A stretch of 64,000 bases of DNA from DASQDN01 sp963825845 (GCA_963825845.1 CAWGVL010000013.1:62001-126000); one strand, 5' to 3'. Shown: positions 18,833-27,609, numbered from the stretch's first letter. Numbers and translations: made by a program. The notes: generated by a model not told the origin, from the letters alone.

Positions 18833-19287
18833 TCAATGTTTGACTTCCATACGCCGCAGCTGCACCGGCGCCGGGCGGGAGATGTTGGCGCAGCGGGCAC
18901 GGCAGCAGCAGTGATCGGTGGTTTGACTGTCGGCGTATTTTGAACAGTTTTCGCCGCCGGCTTCGACATGCTTTCACGCGCTTTTTGCAGGCGATCCGAC
19001 AGCTTCTTCCGAGCCGCCTCACTGATCTGGATCTTGTTGACGACTTCGCGAGCACCGCCGGATTTCGCCAATCGCGTCGCAACGCCCTTGCGCTGCGGAA
19101 CCTCAGTCTTGCCTTCCAGAGTGGCAATGCCCGACTTCACTGACACGCGGAACTGATCCTCTGAAATCTTCGATTTGGCAAACTTGGCCCGTATTGCCGC
19201 TTCAACGGCGGCATCGCTGGCTGGGGGAGCCTTCGGAGCAGCAGCGAAAGCGAAAGAGGCGATTATAAGAAGTAGTGCGGCACGCAT
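18833..19287 (-). CDS. Exported BON-domain protein, probable frameshift near its end
   Basis: Signal peptide MRAALLLIIASFAFAA followed by one BON domain: AIRAKFAKSKISEDQFRVSV, SGIATLEGKTEVPQRKGVAT and GAREVVNKIQIS (classical 'GxVxLxGxV' pattern). BON domains bind phospholipid or envelope surfaces. As read, the frame does not stop but runs into the next gene's signal peptide. One missing base in the C-rich run near 18888 would give the end PAPVQLRRMEVKH and a TGA at 18833, the more natural gene end. A true fusion with the esterase is unlikely because the esterase retains its own signal peptide. Confidence 0.7.
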
Positions 19288-19323
19288 ACTTGAACTGGTA
19301 GTGCCCGCCCGTGAGGAAAGTTC

Positions 19324-19590
19324 TCAGATGTAGGGCGCTGTCGGCCGCTTGGAGAGCTGCTTTTTGGACGCCCGGTACTTGCGCAGGTACTCGTTCACTT
19401 CTTCTAACGAGCCAAACAAACCCACGAACGCGCTGTCCAGACGCGATGGGCACCGCCGCCGGGAACGGAAATCTCTCCCGCGGAACTGGTCGGTAATCCC
19501 GATCACGGCAGCACCCATCGGCCTGTATTCATGAGTGCCTTGAGCCCACGCGACCGAGTCCTCCGTATCAATCCACAAAGCGAATCCCAT
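19324..19590 (-). CDS. Hypothetical protein (88 codons)
   Basis: I chose ATG 19590 (MGFALWIDTEDSVAWAQGTH) because upstream residues in the frame are the mirror of the neighbouring gene. The sequence has an Arg-rich centre (RDFRSRRRCPSR) and ends with FGSLEEVNEYLRKYR plus a basic tail. No known domain recognised. Its start is only 19 bp from the divergent TIM-barrel gene, tight for two separate promoters, so the gene model is tentative. Confidence 0.45.
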   Translation of the reverse strand: MGFALWIDTEDSVAWAQGTHEYRPMGAAVIGITDQFRGRDFRSRRRCPSRLDSAFVGLFGSLEEVNEYLRKYRASKKQLSKRPTAPYI

Positions 19591-19609
19591 TGCAGATACG
19601 ATATACGCT

Positions 19610-20443
19610 ATGACTCGTCGAGATTTCTTACCGGCGCTCGCTTTCCCACTGTTTTCGCAGGAAACCAAGCCGGTATACCGCAAGGGCAAGTTGAAGCAGG
19701 CGGTTTGTAACAGCGTCTTCGGCCGGAACATGGCCTTGGAGGACCGCTGCCGGCACGCGGCGCGGCTCGGCGTCTATGGCATCGACCTCATCGGCCCAAA
19801 GGATTGGCCGACGCTGAAGAAATACGGTTTACTGCCGACCATGGTGCCCGGCTGCGGCACAATTCCCGAAGGGTTCAACAAGGTCGAGAACCACGCCAGG
19901 TTCGAACCCATTGCACGCGAAATCATTGACCAGTGCGCCGCAGCCGGTGTGCCGAACATGATAGGTCTAACGGGCGAGCGAAAAGGCCAGGACTCGCGCA
20001 AAGGCTTGGAAAATTGCGTAACGTTCCTGAACAAAATCAAATCGCATCTCGAGGACAAGAACGTCACGATCTGTGTCGAATACCTGAACAGCAAGGTCAA
20101 CCACAAAGATTACGATTTCGACCACATGGCCTACGGCGTGGAGATGTGTAAGCGTGTAAATTCTCCGCGCGTCAAGATCCTGTACGACATGTATCACGTG
20201 CAGATCATGGAAGGCGACATCATCCGCATGATGCGGGATAACATCCAGTACATCGGGCATTTCCACACCGCCGGCAACCCCGGGCGCCACGAGATGGACG
20301 ACACGCAGGAGATGAACTATCGGGGGATCGCGAACGCGATTGCCGATGCGGGTTTCCAGGGGTTCATCGCGCACGAATACTCGCCTCTACGGGACCCGCT
20401 ACAATCCTTGGAAGAAACGCTGAAGATTTTCGACATTGTGTGA
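19610..20443 (+). CDS. Hydroxypyruvate isomerase-like TIM-barrel protein
   Basis: 277 residues of the xylose-isomerase-like TIM-barrel superfamily. The four expected metal ligands are visible: Glu in VTICVEYLNSKVNH, Asp in VKILYDMYHVQIMEGD, His/Glu in YIGHFHTAGNPGRHEMDD and the C-terminal Glu in FIAHEYSPLRDP. The start MTRRDFLPALAFPLFSQ resembles a Tat signal (twin Arg, hydrophobic run), common in acidobacterial and planctomycetal homologues. It probably isomerises a small sugar acid or keto acid; the exact substrate is unknown. It ends 9 bp before a convergent permease gene. Confidence 0.88.
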   Translation: MTRRDFLPALAFPLFSQETKPVYRKGKLKQAVCNSVFGRNMALEDRCRHAARLGVYGIDLIGPKDWPTLKKYGLLPTMVPGCGTIPEGFNKVENHARFEPIAREIIDQCAAAGVPNMIGLTGERKGQDSRKGLENCVTFLNKIKSHLEDKNVTICVEYLNSKVNHKDYDFDHMAYGVEMCKRVNSPRVKILYDMYHVQIMEGDIIRMMRDNIQYIGHFHTAGNPGRHEMDDTQEMNYRGIANAIADAGFQGFIAHEYSPLRDPLQSLEETLKIFDIV

Positions 20444-20452
20444 AGCTGGATT

Positions 20453-22456
20453 TCAACCCGGGCCGAAATGCGCCTGCGCGAAACTGCCCTCGCTCATCAG
20501 GAATATATACGGCTGTACGTCATGTTCCGGCGTGGATTCCCAATAACGCAGGAGGATCGTGTAAACGAGCATGCCGGTCTCGCCTTCCCCAAACAGGAGA
20601 AACCGCAAGGCTTGAACGACGGGATTCAGTTGGGTCAGACCCAGGAAGATCCCGATCGGGTCCAGCAACTCGCTGACATACGCGATGCTGTTCGCAATGG
20701 CGATCGCTCCTGAAGCGTTTACCACGTAATTGCCCTCTTCCCTGCGCACCTCGATGTTCAGCGGCGCGAGGAAATCACTGCGATTGTCCAGAAGAAACAC
20801 GTGCACAAACGCGAACTTCTCTTTGACCTTGTAGTATTCCTGAATCTCGCGCGCCTTTCTCTGCCGGGCTTCGCCGGTTGCCGTTTTAATAGGCACCAGG
20901 TTGACCTTCTTGCCTGCAATCTCGTTCCACAATTCGGCTGATTCGGCATCGCAGAAATGGATGTCGGTGACGCGCAGTTCAGTGGATCGGAGATACCGGC
21001 TGATGGCGCTGACCGTCATGGTCAGCAAAATGAAGATCATGGCTATAATGATTCCGTCCGGCCGCTCGATCACATTTTCGATGAGCGCGTACGCAAAGAT
21101 TACACTGATGAGCCAGCAGTAGGCGCTCATCTTTCTGTTTCCCTCACGACCGAGCGACAACGCCGCGGCCAGAGCGCCGGACAGCATCAAACCCAGAACT
21201 CCCGTTGCGTACGCGCCACCCTGTGCTTCCACCTCCGCATTGAAAGCCACGGTGACTACGACGGTCATGCCAAAAAGCACGAGGACGAGCGGCTTTGGAT
21301 AGGCGACCCAAAGCGGCGCCATTCCGAATCGCGGCAAATATCGCGGAATCAGATGAAGTAACCCAACCATCGCCGATGCGCCGGCAAACCACAGGATCAA
21401 AATAGTCGACGCGTCGTATACGGATCCGAAAATATCGCCCAAGTACCTGTGCGCGAGATACGCGATGGCTCGACCGCTGGCTTCCCCGCCTTTCCGGTAC
21501 GCTGAGTGGGGAATCAACAGGGTTGTGACGAAACTCGACATCATGAGCATGACGCTCATGATCAGGGCTGCCGTGGCTAATAGTTTGTTAGTGTTTTTGA
21601 TGCGACCTTCCGGGGGGTGGCCCGGCTGATCGGAATTGGTTCCCCGGATGAGCGGCATCACGGATACACCGGTTTCGAATCCGCTCAGTCCCAAGGCAAG
21701 TTTAGGGAAGATGATGGCGGATGCGACGAGAACACCCGTCATATCGCCACGCGATGACAGCGCCGCCTGCCAACCCGGGATTAGATCGGGATGACGGTAG
21801 ATCTCGTACAGCCCTCGCGCAAGTACGACGAGATTCAGGAAGAGGTATGGCACCGCGACAAATGTCGCGAGTCCGATCGCCTCATTAAATCCGCGCAGAA
21901 AAAGCATCGCCAACGCAAACAGGAGACCAATCGTGACCAGCAATTGATGGTCGCCGAGGTAGTTGTGGAGGAACGGATTTTCAATCGCATGTAAGGCTGC
22001 ATCAGAAGCGGAAAGCGTCATCGTGATCACGAACCCGGTAGCCGCAAACCCGAGCAGCACGAGTACGAGCAATTTCCCGTTCCATCCCGGCAGAAGGTTT
22101 TCCAGCATGGCGATCGATCCGAGGCCCACATAGGACCGCCGGGCTACTTGCGCATACATCGGAAGGGCACAAAGGAGAGTTACCGCGACGAGAAAAGCTG
22201 TCGCAATCGGGGAAAGAACTCCCGCCGCGAGCAACGCAATGCCGGGTTGGTAGCCGAGAGTTGAAAAGTAATCGACGCCGGTTAGCCAGAGTACCAGGTA
22301 CCACGGGTGCGTGTGGCTGTGTTCCTCCATGATGTCCAGGCGGTGGCCCTGGAACAACCACTTGGTGAGCACGTTCCGAGGTCGTCTCGGGCCATACGGC
22401 TCAAACGGCGTAAACCCGCCCGTTCCGGCTGCAGTCACTGCCTTAGTCTCCGACAT
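20453..22456 (-). CDS. APC-superfamily amino acid permease-like protein
   Basis: 667 residues with about 12-14 hydrophobic segments in the first ~470 residues and a ~190-residue soluble C-terminal domain. The first segment region, WLTGVDYFSTLGYQPGIALLAAG, and KLALGLSGFETGVSVMPLIRG (the TM6 FExG-type region) mark the APC family. The C-terminal part (HFCDAESAELWNEIAGKKVNLVP onward) is not a known domain to me but recurs in a family of long APC transporters. The substrate is unknown; amino acid or cation-coupled uptake is likely. It is divergent from the Rrf2 gene. Confidence 0.85.
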   Translation of the reverse strand: MSETKAVTAAGTGGFTPFEPYGPRRPRNVLTKWLFQGHRLDIMEEHSHTHPWYLVLWLTGVDYFSTLGYQPGIALLAAGVLSPIATAFLVAVTLLCALPMYAQVARRSYVGLGSIAMLENLLPGWNGKLLVLVLLGFAATGFVITMTLSASDAALHAIENPFLHNYLGDHQLLVTIGLLFALAMLFLRGFNEAIGLATFVAVPYLFLNLVVLARGLYEIYRHPDLIPGWQAALSSRGDMTGVLVASAIIFPKLALGLSGFETGVSVMPLIRGTNSDQPGHPPEGRIKNTNKLLATAALIMSVMLMMSSFVTTLLIPHSAYRKGGEASGRAIAYLAHRYLGDIFGSVYDASTILILWFAGASAMVGLLHLIPRYLPRFGMAPLWVAYPKPLVLVLFGMTVVVTVAFNAEVEAQGGAYATGVLGLMLSGALAAALSLGREGNRKMSAYCWLISVIFAYALIENVIERPDGIIIAMIFILLTMTVSAISRYLRSTELRVTDIHFCDAESAELWNEIAGKKVNLVPIKTATGEARQRKAREIQEYYKVKEKFAFVHVFLLDNRSDFLAPLNIEVRREEGNYVVNASGAIAIANSIAYVSELLDPIGIFLGLTQLNPVVQALRFLLFGEGETGMLVYTILLRYWESTPEHDVQPYIFLMSEGSFAQAHFGPG

Positions 22457-22566
22457 GGTGTAGTGTCAGACTACTCCAGATCTGTCCCACGTTTCTAAAC
22501 ATTTGGAGTGCATCCCAAATTGCCGATGCATTGAGCGCCGTCTTTTTTATAACGTGCGTTGGTACG

Positions 22567-22595
22567 TTGACTAACACGCGCGCCTTCGGTAATCT
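22567..22595 (+). promoter_or_regulatory. Putative sigma-70 promoter of the rrf2-cysK unit
   Basis: TTGACT, a 17-base spacer and TAATCT, about 35 bp before the Rrf2 start. Both hexamers are close to consensus and the spacer is ideal. It would drive the regulator and cysteine synthase as one transcript. Confidence 0.55.
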
Positions 22596-22629
22596 CTAGT
22601 TTCCGAGTGGTGATTGTCGGGATTCATCC

Positions 22630-23049
22630 ATGAACATCTCCGTGAAAGGTGAATACGCTCTCCACGCGGTGTTCGATCTGGCCCTGCAGCCGCCTGGCGA
22701 ACCGGTCAGGATTGCCGACATCGCACGACGGCAGCAGATTCCGCAGAAGTTTCTAGAACTCATCCTCGCCGGTCTTAAACAAGGCGGCTTTGTCGAGTCG
22801 CGACGCGGTGCGGAAGGCGGCTATCTACTCGCAAAATCAGCAGACTCCATCGTTGTGGGAGACGTGATCCGCTTCATGGAAGGGACCAGAAATGGCAAAC
22901 CGAGGGAGAACCCGAACAGTCCGTTCGCCCAACTGTGGGAAAGTGTGGATGACGCGGTTTCACGGGTAGTAGATCATACAAGTTTCGGCGATCTCGCGCG
23001 CCGTTGGCGCGAGAGGCAAGGCCGCTACATACCAAACTGGGACATTTAA
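22630..23049 (+). CDS. Rrf2-family transcriptional regulator (CymR-like)
   Basis: 139 residues with the Rrf2 winged helix: MNISVKGEYALHAVFDLAL, then IADIARRQQIPQKFLELILAGLKQGGFVESRRGAEGGYLLAK, whose 'SRRGxxGGYxLA' wing is diagnostic. No cysteine occurs anywhere in the protein, so it cannot bind an iron-sulfur cluster as IscR or NsrR do. That matches CymR, the cysteine-metabolism member. The next gene, 14 bp away, is cysteine synthase, supporting a role in sulfur/cysteine control. In Bacillus, CymR acts in complex with CysK; whether this holds here is inference. Confidence 0.9.
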   Translation: MNISVKGEYALHAVFDLALQPPGEPVRIADIARRQQIPQKFLELILAGLKQGGFVESRRGAEGGYLLAKSADSIVVGDVIRFMEGTRNGKPRENPNSPFAQLWESVDDAVSRVVDHTSFGDLARRWRERQGRYIPNWDI

Positions 23050-23063
23050 GAAGGAGCTGACGC

Positions 23064-24020
23064 TTGCAATTCCAGGACAACTCGTTCAGTATCGGCCGAA
23101 CGCCGCTGGTGAGGCTGAATCGTGTCATCGATGGCGCTTCCGCAACAGTTCTCGCCAAAATCGAGGCGCGAAATCCCGCTTTCTCTGTAAAGTGCCGGAT
23201 CGGCGCTTCGATGGTTTGGGACGCAGAGCAACGCGGCGTTCTCAAGCCAGGGAAGGAGTTGATCGAGCCGACTAGCGGCAACACCGGTATCGCTCTGGCA
23301 TTCGTCGCCGCCGCTCGCGGCTATCCGATCACCCTTACGATGCCCGAAACCATGTCCATCGAACGCCGCAAAGTACTGAAAGCGTTTGGCGCGAACCTTG
23401 TGCTGACAGAAGGATCTCAAGGGATGAAGGGAGCCATCCAGAAAGCCGAGCAGATCTGCGCCTCCGATTCCAACCGTTTCGTCCTGCTGCAACAGTTTAA
23501 GAATCCGGCTAACCCGGACATTCACTTCAAGACGACTGGTCCTGAAATTTGGGAAGATACGGAAGGCAAGATCGACGTGCTCGTCTCCGGAGTTGGAACC
23601 GGCGGCACCATCACCGGAGTTTCACGATATATCAAGAGTACGAAGGGCAAGAATATCCTTTCCGTCGCGGTCGAGCCGACCAACAGCCCAGTAATCTCAC
23701 AAAAACTCCGGGGTGAGGAGTTGAAACCTGGACCACACAAAATCCAGGGTCTCGGCGCCGGCTTCATTCCAGACACGCTCGATCTCAGCATGGTGGATCG
23801 AGTGGAACTCGTTACAAATGATGAATCGATCGATATGGCTCGGCGGCTTGCGCGCGAGGAGGGTTTGTTGAGTGGAATATCGTGCGGAGCGGCTGTTGCC
23901 GCTGCGGCGCGCATCGCGAAACTGCCGGAAATGGCCGGGAAAACGATAGTTGTCGTGCTGCCGGATGCCGGAGAACGTTATCTGAGTTCTCCACTGTTTG
24001 AAGGAATGTTTAACGAATAA
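23064..24020 (+). CDS. cysK: Cysteine synthase A (O-acetylserine sulfhydrylase)
   Basis: PLP enzyme making cysteine from O-acetylserine and sulfide. TTG 23064 is supported by AAGGAG seven bases upstream. The PLP lysine lies in NPAFSVKCRIGASMVWDAE, the substrate loop is EPTSGNTGIAL, the phosphate loop is GVGTGGTITGVSRYI and the end is GERYLSSPLFEGMF. Blocks such as MPETMSIERRKVLKAFGANL match Escherichia coli CysK almost residue for residue (from memory, roughly two-thirds identity overall). The C-terminus stops right after FEGMFNE, a little shorter than the E. coli enzyme. Co-transcribed with the Rrf2 regulator. Confidence 0.96.
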   Translation: MQFQDNSFSIGRTPLVRLNRVIDGASATVLAKIEARNPAFSVKCRIGASMVWDAEQRGVLKPGKELIEPTSGNTGIALAFVAAARGYPITLTMPETMSIERRKVLKAFGANLVLTEGSQGMKGAIQKAEQICASDSNRFVLLQQFKNPANPDIHFKTTGPEIWEDTEGKIDVLVSGVGTGGTITGVSRYIKSTKGKNILSVAVEPTNSPVISQKLRGEELKPGPHKIQGLGAGFIPDTLDLSMVDRVELVTNDESIDMARRLAREEGLLSGISCGAAVAAAARIAKLPEMAGKTIVVVLPDAGERYLSSPLFEGMFNE

Positions 24021-24042
24021 AATTCCGAGAATTTTTATTCGA
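24015..24042 (+). terminator. AT-rich hairpin at the cysK stop codon
   Basis: CGAATAAAATTC and GAATTTTTATTCG form an inverted repeat of about 12 pairs (one bulge) around a 3-base loop. It includes the TAA stop of cysK. The stem is AT-rich and lacks a clean U-tract, so termination is only a guess. Confidence 0.35.
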
Positions 24043-24095
24043 AGAGGACGTAACTTCATACCGCCCTCTCTCGTTATATAAGCAACCCCGTTACT

Positions 24096-24135
24096 GCGGG
24101 CGCGAATCACCCAATCACCCAAACCCCGCGCCCGC
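24096..24135. repeat. GC-rich inverted repeat with direct repeat in the loop
   Basis: GCGGGCGC pairs with GCGCCCGC across a 24-base loop that contains two tandem copies of AATCACCC. It lies in the cysK-recG gap. A further small hairpin (TTCCCC/GGGGAA, 24166-24183) follows. The function is unknown; an RNA element or transcript end is possible. Confidence 0.4.
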
Positions 24136-24262
24136 CCCCTTACTTTCATTCACATAGTACTAAATTTCCCCTCGATGGGGGAACTGCACCTTCCCGGGTC
24201 GTTGATTGGCCAGGAGCCAAGCAGCAGGGGGTCCGCCAGCTCATTGCTACACTGAAGCTTTC

Positions 24263-26362
24263 GTGGACCTAGCCACTCCGTTAACTTACGTCAAGGGTGT
24301 TGGCCCGGGTCGTGCGGCCATGCTGGAGGCGAAGGGCCTCCTCATTGTCGAAGATCTGCTCGCCTACCTTCCACTTCGATACGAAGACCGCAGCAACCTG
24401 AAGCCTATAGCCGGACTGGCGCCTGGCGAGATGGCGACTGTCATCGCCGAAGTGAAGACCGCAAGGATGTCAGGCTTCAAGCGTCGCAATCTCGGTCTGT
24501 TCGAGGTGACATTCACGGATGGCTCAGGCGAGACTCTGAATGGTAAGTGGTTTCACGGCAGCTATTTGTCGAATGTGCTGGTCCCTGGCTTACGCGTCGC
24601 TTTGTTCGGCAAAATCGAACTCGATACCTACACCGGACACCTTCAGGTGATGCATCCCGAGTTCGAGATCCTCTCCGCTGACGACGAGGAGGGCGAAGCA
24701 GGACTCCACACCGGACGCATCGTCCCGATTTACGAAGCGGCGAGTAAGATCACGACGCGCGTATTTCGGTCATTGCTCCGTCGCATTCTGGACAACCTGC
24801 CTCCACTCGACGATCCACTTCCGGAGCACATCCGGCAGCGGCTCAAATTGCCGGACAAAACGGTCGCTGTTCATACGGTCCACTTCCCGTCTGAGAACGA
24901 AGATATCCGGCTGCTGAACGCGTTCCGATCGCAGGCGCATTTCCGTTTGATTTTCGAGGAGTTCTTCTGGCTCGAGTGCGGACTGGCGTTGAAGCGGGCT
25001 AAAGCCCGATCCGTGGAGGGCATCAAGTTCGAGTTGAACGAGAAGGTCCGGGAAAAGATCAAGACGATGCTTCCGTTTAAGCCGACCAATGCTCAGAAGC
25101 GAGTGCTGGCCGAAATCGCAGCCGATATGGCGGCCCCGAGTCCGATGAACCGCCTCCTGCAGGGCGATGTCGGAAGCGGCAAGACGCTGGTTGCGGCAGA
25201 GGCGGCGATCATAGCCATTGAGAATGGCTACCAGGTAGCGCTGCTCGCTCCCACCGAAATCCTCGCCGCTCAGCATCATTTTTCATTCAAGAGCTTGTTT
25301 GGCAAACTCGGCTACGTACCGATTCTGCTCACTGGATCGAATACGCAACGCGAGAAGTCTCAGCTGAAACGGCTTGTCGCTGAAGGCTTGGCTCACATCG
25401 CCATCGGAACCCATGCGTTACTGGAGTCCGATGTCGAGTTTCGGAAGCTAGGCCTGGCCATTGTTGATGAGCAGCATCGGTTCGGTGTGATGCAGCGTTT
25501 GAAGCTGTTCGAAAAGGGACATCGGCCAGATGTGCTGGTAATGACCGCAACACCAATCCCCCGCACATTGGCATTGACAGTCTACGGAGATCTGGACACG
25601 TCAATCATCGATGAACTTCCGCCCGGACGCAAGCCGATTCAGACAAAGCATGTGATGGAGGATCGCGTAGAACAGGTGTACAGCTTCATGAAGAAGCAGG
25701 TCGATGCGGGCCGGCAGGCATATGTGGTTTATCCGGTGATCGAGGAATCGGAAACCCAGGCGATGAAGGCTGCCCAGGCGATGCATCAGCAGCTTTCCGA
25801 GATTATCTTCCCCGATCTCAAAGTAGATCTTCTTCACGGAAAGATGACACCCGACGAGAAGGAAAACGTCATGCTCCGCTTCAAGCAGGGCGAGATCCAG
25901 ATCCTGGTGTCCACGACCGTCATTGAAGTCGGCGTTGACGTGCCGAACGCCACGGTCATGGTCATCGAGCAGGCGGAACGCTTCGGCTTGGCACAATTGC
26001 ATCAATTGCGTGGACGGGTCGGGCGTGGCGCGGAGCAGAGTTACTGCATCCTGGTGACTGGAAAACTAGGTGATGCCGCACGGGAACGCATTCGCACTCT
26101 GGTTGATTCGAGCGATGGATTCTACATTGCGGAGATGGACATGAAATTGCGCGGCCCCGGCGAATTTTTCGGGACCAGACAGTCGGGTTTACCGTCGCTT
26201 CGCGTCGCTAACATCCTTCGCGATGGCGAAATTCTCGAGGTTGCGCGCGCTGAAGCGATGTCGTTCGTCGAGCAGCCGCCTAGCCCGCAGATGCTCCGGG
26301 AAGCGGTCGCCTATATTCAAACGCACTGGCAGCGGCGATACGGATTGGTGCAAGTAGGGTAA
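24263..26362 (+). CDS. recG: ATP-dependent DNA helicase RecG
   Basis: Branch-migration helicase that processes stalled forks and recombination intermediates. The wedge domain opens with LATPLTYVKGVGPGRAAMLEA. Helicase motifs: Walker A QGDVGSGKTLVAAEAA, motif Ia LLAPTEILAAQHH, motif II VDEQHRFGV, motif III MTATPIPRTLALT, motif V STTVIEVGVDVPNA and motif VI QLRGRVGRG. The C-terminal RecG part FFGTRQSGLPSLRVANIL is present. I prefer GTG 24263 (residue 1 of the conserved start); an in-frame TTG at 24206 would add 19 residues. It is followed after 2 bp by rsmD, so the two form an operon. Confidence 0.96.
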   Translation: MDLATPLTYVKGVGPGRAAMLEAKGLLIVEDLLAYLPLRYEDRSNLKPIAGLAPGEMATVIAEVKTARMSGFKRRNLGLFEVTFTDGSGETLNGKWFHGSYLSNVLVPGLRVALFGKIELDTYTGHLQVMHPEFEILSADDEEGEAGLHTGRIVPIYEAASKITTRVFRSLLRRILDNLPPLDDPLPEHIRQRLKLPDKTVAVHTVHFPSENEDIRLLNAFRSQAHFRLIFEEFFWLECGLALKRAKARSVEGIKFELNEKVREKIKTMLPFKPTNAQKRVLAEIAADMAAPSPMNRLLQGDVGSGKTLVAAEAAIIAIENGYQVALLAPTEILAAQHHFSFKSLFGKLGYVPILLTGSNTQREKSQLKRLVAEGLAHIAIGTHALLESDVEFRKLGLAIVDEQHRFGVMQRLKLFEKGHRPDVLVMTATPIPRTLALTVYGDLDTSIIDELPPGRKPIQTKHVMEDRVEQVYSFMKKQVDAGRQAYVVYPVIEESETQAMKAAQAMHQQLSEIIFPDLKVDLLHGKMTPDEKENVMLRFKQGEIQILVSTTVIEVGVDVPNATVMVIEQAERFGLAQLHQLRGRVGRGAEQSYCILVTGKLGDAARERIRTLVDSSDGFYIAEMDMKLRGPGEFFGTRQSGLPSLRVANILRDGEILEVARAEAMSFVEQPPSPQMLREAVAYIQTHWQRRYGLVQVG

Positions 26363-26364
26363 CC

Positions 26365-26907
26365 ATGCGTGTCATCGCGGGTGAGTTTCGCAGCCGAGTG
26401 CTCAAAACCCTTCCGGGTTTGGATACTCGTCCTACGCCGGACCGCTTGCGCGAGTCGCTGTTCAACGTTCTCGCTCCAGAAATTGAGGATTGCGTGTTTC
26501 TTGACGCCTATGCGGGGACGGGCGCAGTCGGGATTGAAGCATTGAGCCGGAATGCGAGGCGAGTGATATTCATCGAGAGATCGAGCGCGGCAGTCGGAGT
26601 AATTCGGGAGAACTTGACGACTCTTGGGATCGCCAAAAGGGCCGAGGTGCTGCAGGGACGGGCATTGCAATATTTGGCGCAGCGTCCAGCCGACATCATT
26701 TTCCTGGATCCTCCATACGACCTTGAAAAAGATTATGGCGAAGCGCTGACCCTGCTTGCGGCCGGGACAACGAAAATCGTGGTCGCCCAGCATGCCTCAC
26801 GGTTCCGGCTCGAGGAGCGCTATGGCGTCCTTGAGCGCAAGAGAACACTGAAGCAGGGCGACAACACGTTAAGCTTCTATCGACCTGTTCTGCTTGACAA
26901 GCGATGA
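26365..26907 (+). CDS. rsmD: 16S rRNA (guanine(966)-N2)-methyltransferase RsmD
   Basis: 180 residues. MRVIAGEFRSRVLKT at the start and RPTPDRLRESLFNVL are RsmD signatures. The SAM site is FLDAYAGTGAVGIEALSRNA and the catalytic motif is IIFLDPPYDLEKDY (DPPY). It methylates G966 of 16S rRNA in the assembling small subunit. Only 2 bp separate it from recG, a common neighbour pair in many bacteria. Confidence 0.94.
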   Translation: MRVIAGEFRSRVLKTLPGLDTRPTPDRLRESLFNVLAPEIEDCVFLDAYAGTGAVGIEALSRNARRVIFIERSSAAVGVIRENLTTLGIAKRAEVLQGRALQYLAQRPADIIFLDPPYDLEKDYGEALTLLAAGTTKIVVAQHASRFRLEERYGVLERKRTLKQGDNTLSFYRPVLLDKR

Positions 26908-26912
26908 ACGGA

Positions 26913-26932
26913 AGCCGGCGCATCGGCCGGCT
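26913..26932. terminator. Hairpin between convergent rsmD and yceI
   Basis: AGCCGGC and GCCGGCT form a perfect 7-bp stem with a 6-base loop, 6 bp after the rsmD stop. There is no T-tract directly beside it. It may act as a two-way terminator between convergent genes. Confidence 0.4.
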
Positions 26933-26955
26933 CCTATTGCGCACTCAGCGGGAAG

Positions 26956-27552
26956 TTACCCTTTTTTCACCGCTTCGATGTCCAGCGTGATGGTCACTTC
27001 TTCACCGACCAACACACCGCCGGTTTCGAGCGCGCTGTTCCAAGTCAGGCCCCAATCCTTGCGGTTGATCTTTGTGGAAGCCGTCGCCCCAACTCTCGTA
27101 TTTCCCCATGGGTCTTTGACTTCTGCGGTCGGGCCGTCGACATCCAATATGACTTCGCGAGTGACACCATGCATCGTCAGATCACCCGTCACACGCAGTT
27201 GATTCTTTGACTTCGAGACGTGCGTGCTTTTGAACGTCAGGGTCGGATACTTCTCTGTATCGAAGAAGTCCGCAGTCCGCAGGTGCGCATCGCGCTGCTC
27301 ATCTCGTGTGTTGATCGTGGTCGCGTCGATCGTCGCATCTATCCGCGTTGCGCCTACGTTGTTCGGGTCATAAACGACTGTGCCGGTCACTTTCGAGAAC
27401 TCGCCCTTTACGTTCGAGATCATCAGGTGCCTGACGCTGAAATGAGCGGCAGAGTGCGATGAATCGATCTCATAGCTAGCTCCCGTAGGTGTCGATACGG
27501 TCTTCTGGGCATCTTCAACGGCGAGCGAGTTCGCTTGATATGTAGAGTTCAT
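26956..27552 (-). CDS. YceI-family lipid-binding-like protein
   Basis: 198 residues with the YceI lipocalin-like barrel: YEIDSSHSAAHFSVRHLMISNVKGEF, TRDEQRDAHLRTADFFDTEKYPTLTF and the end GGVLVGEEVTITLDIEAV. YceI proteins bind polyisoprenoids or other amphiphiles. No signal peptide is visible, so this copy is probably cytoplasmic. It lies downstream of marR on the same strand, and its upstream region carries an 11-base operator-like motif shared with the marR promoter. AAGGAAAATT serves as the ribosome site. Confidence 0.92.
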   Translation of the reverse strand: MNSTYQANSLAVEDAQKTVSTPTGASYEIDSSHSAAHFSVRHLMISNVKGEFSKVTGTVVYDPNNVGATRIDATIDATTINTRDEQRDAHLRTADFFDTEKYPTLTFKSTHVSKSKNQLRVTGDLTMHGVTREVILDVDGPTAEVKDPWGNTRVGATASTKINRKDWGLTWNSALETGGVLVGEEVTITLDIEAVKKG

Positions 27553-27579
27553 AATTTTCCTTTCTTTCCTTTAACGAAT

Positions 27580-27590
27580 ATCGTGATAAC
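27580..27590. promoter_or_regulatory. Putative MarR operator upstream of yceI
   Basis: ATCGTGATAAC on the plus strand matches exactly (11 of 11) a site in the marR promoter. The core TATC-GT-GATA is palindromic. On the minus strand a possible promoter (TTGATT, 16 bp, TGTTAT; 27613 to 27586) has its -10 inside this site. Confidence 0.5.
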
Positions 27591-27609
27591 ATATTTTTTA
27601 GCTGCGGAA

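Noticed and set aside
19865..19920. A tRNA-like TPsiC sequence (GGTTCGAACCC)
   Set aside because: It lies inside the conserved coding sequence of the TIM-barrel protein and has no matching acceptor or anticodon stem.
24206..24262. A longer RecG N-terminus from TTG 24206
   Set aside because: The extra 19 residues do not resemble RecG, and the known family start aligns with GTG 24263.
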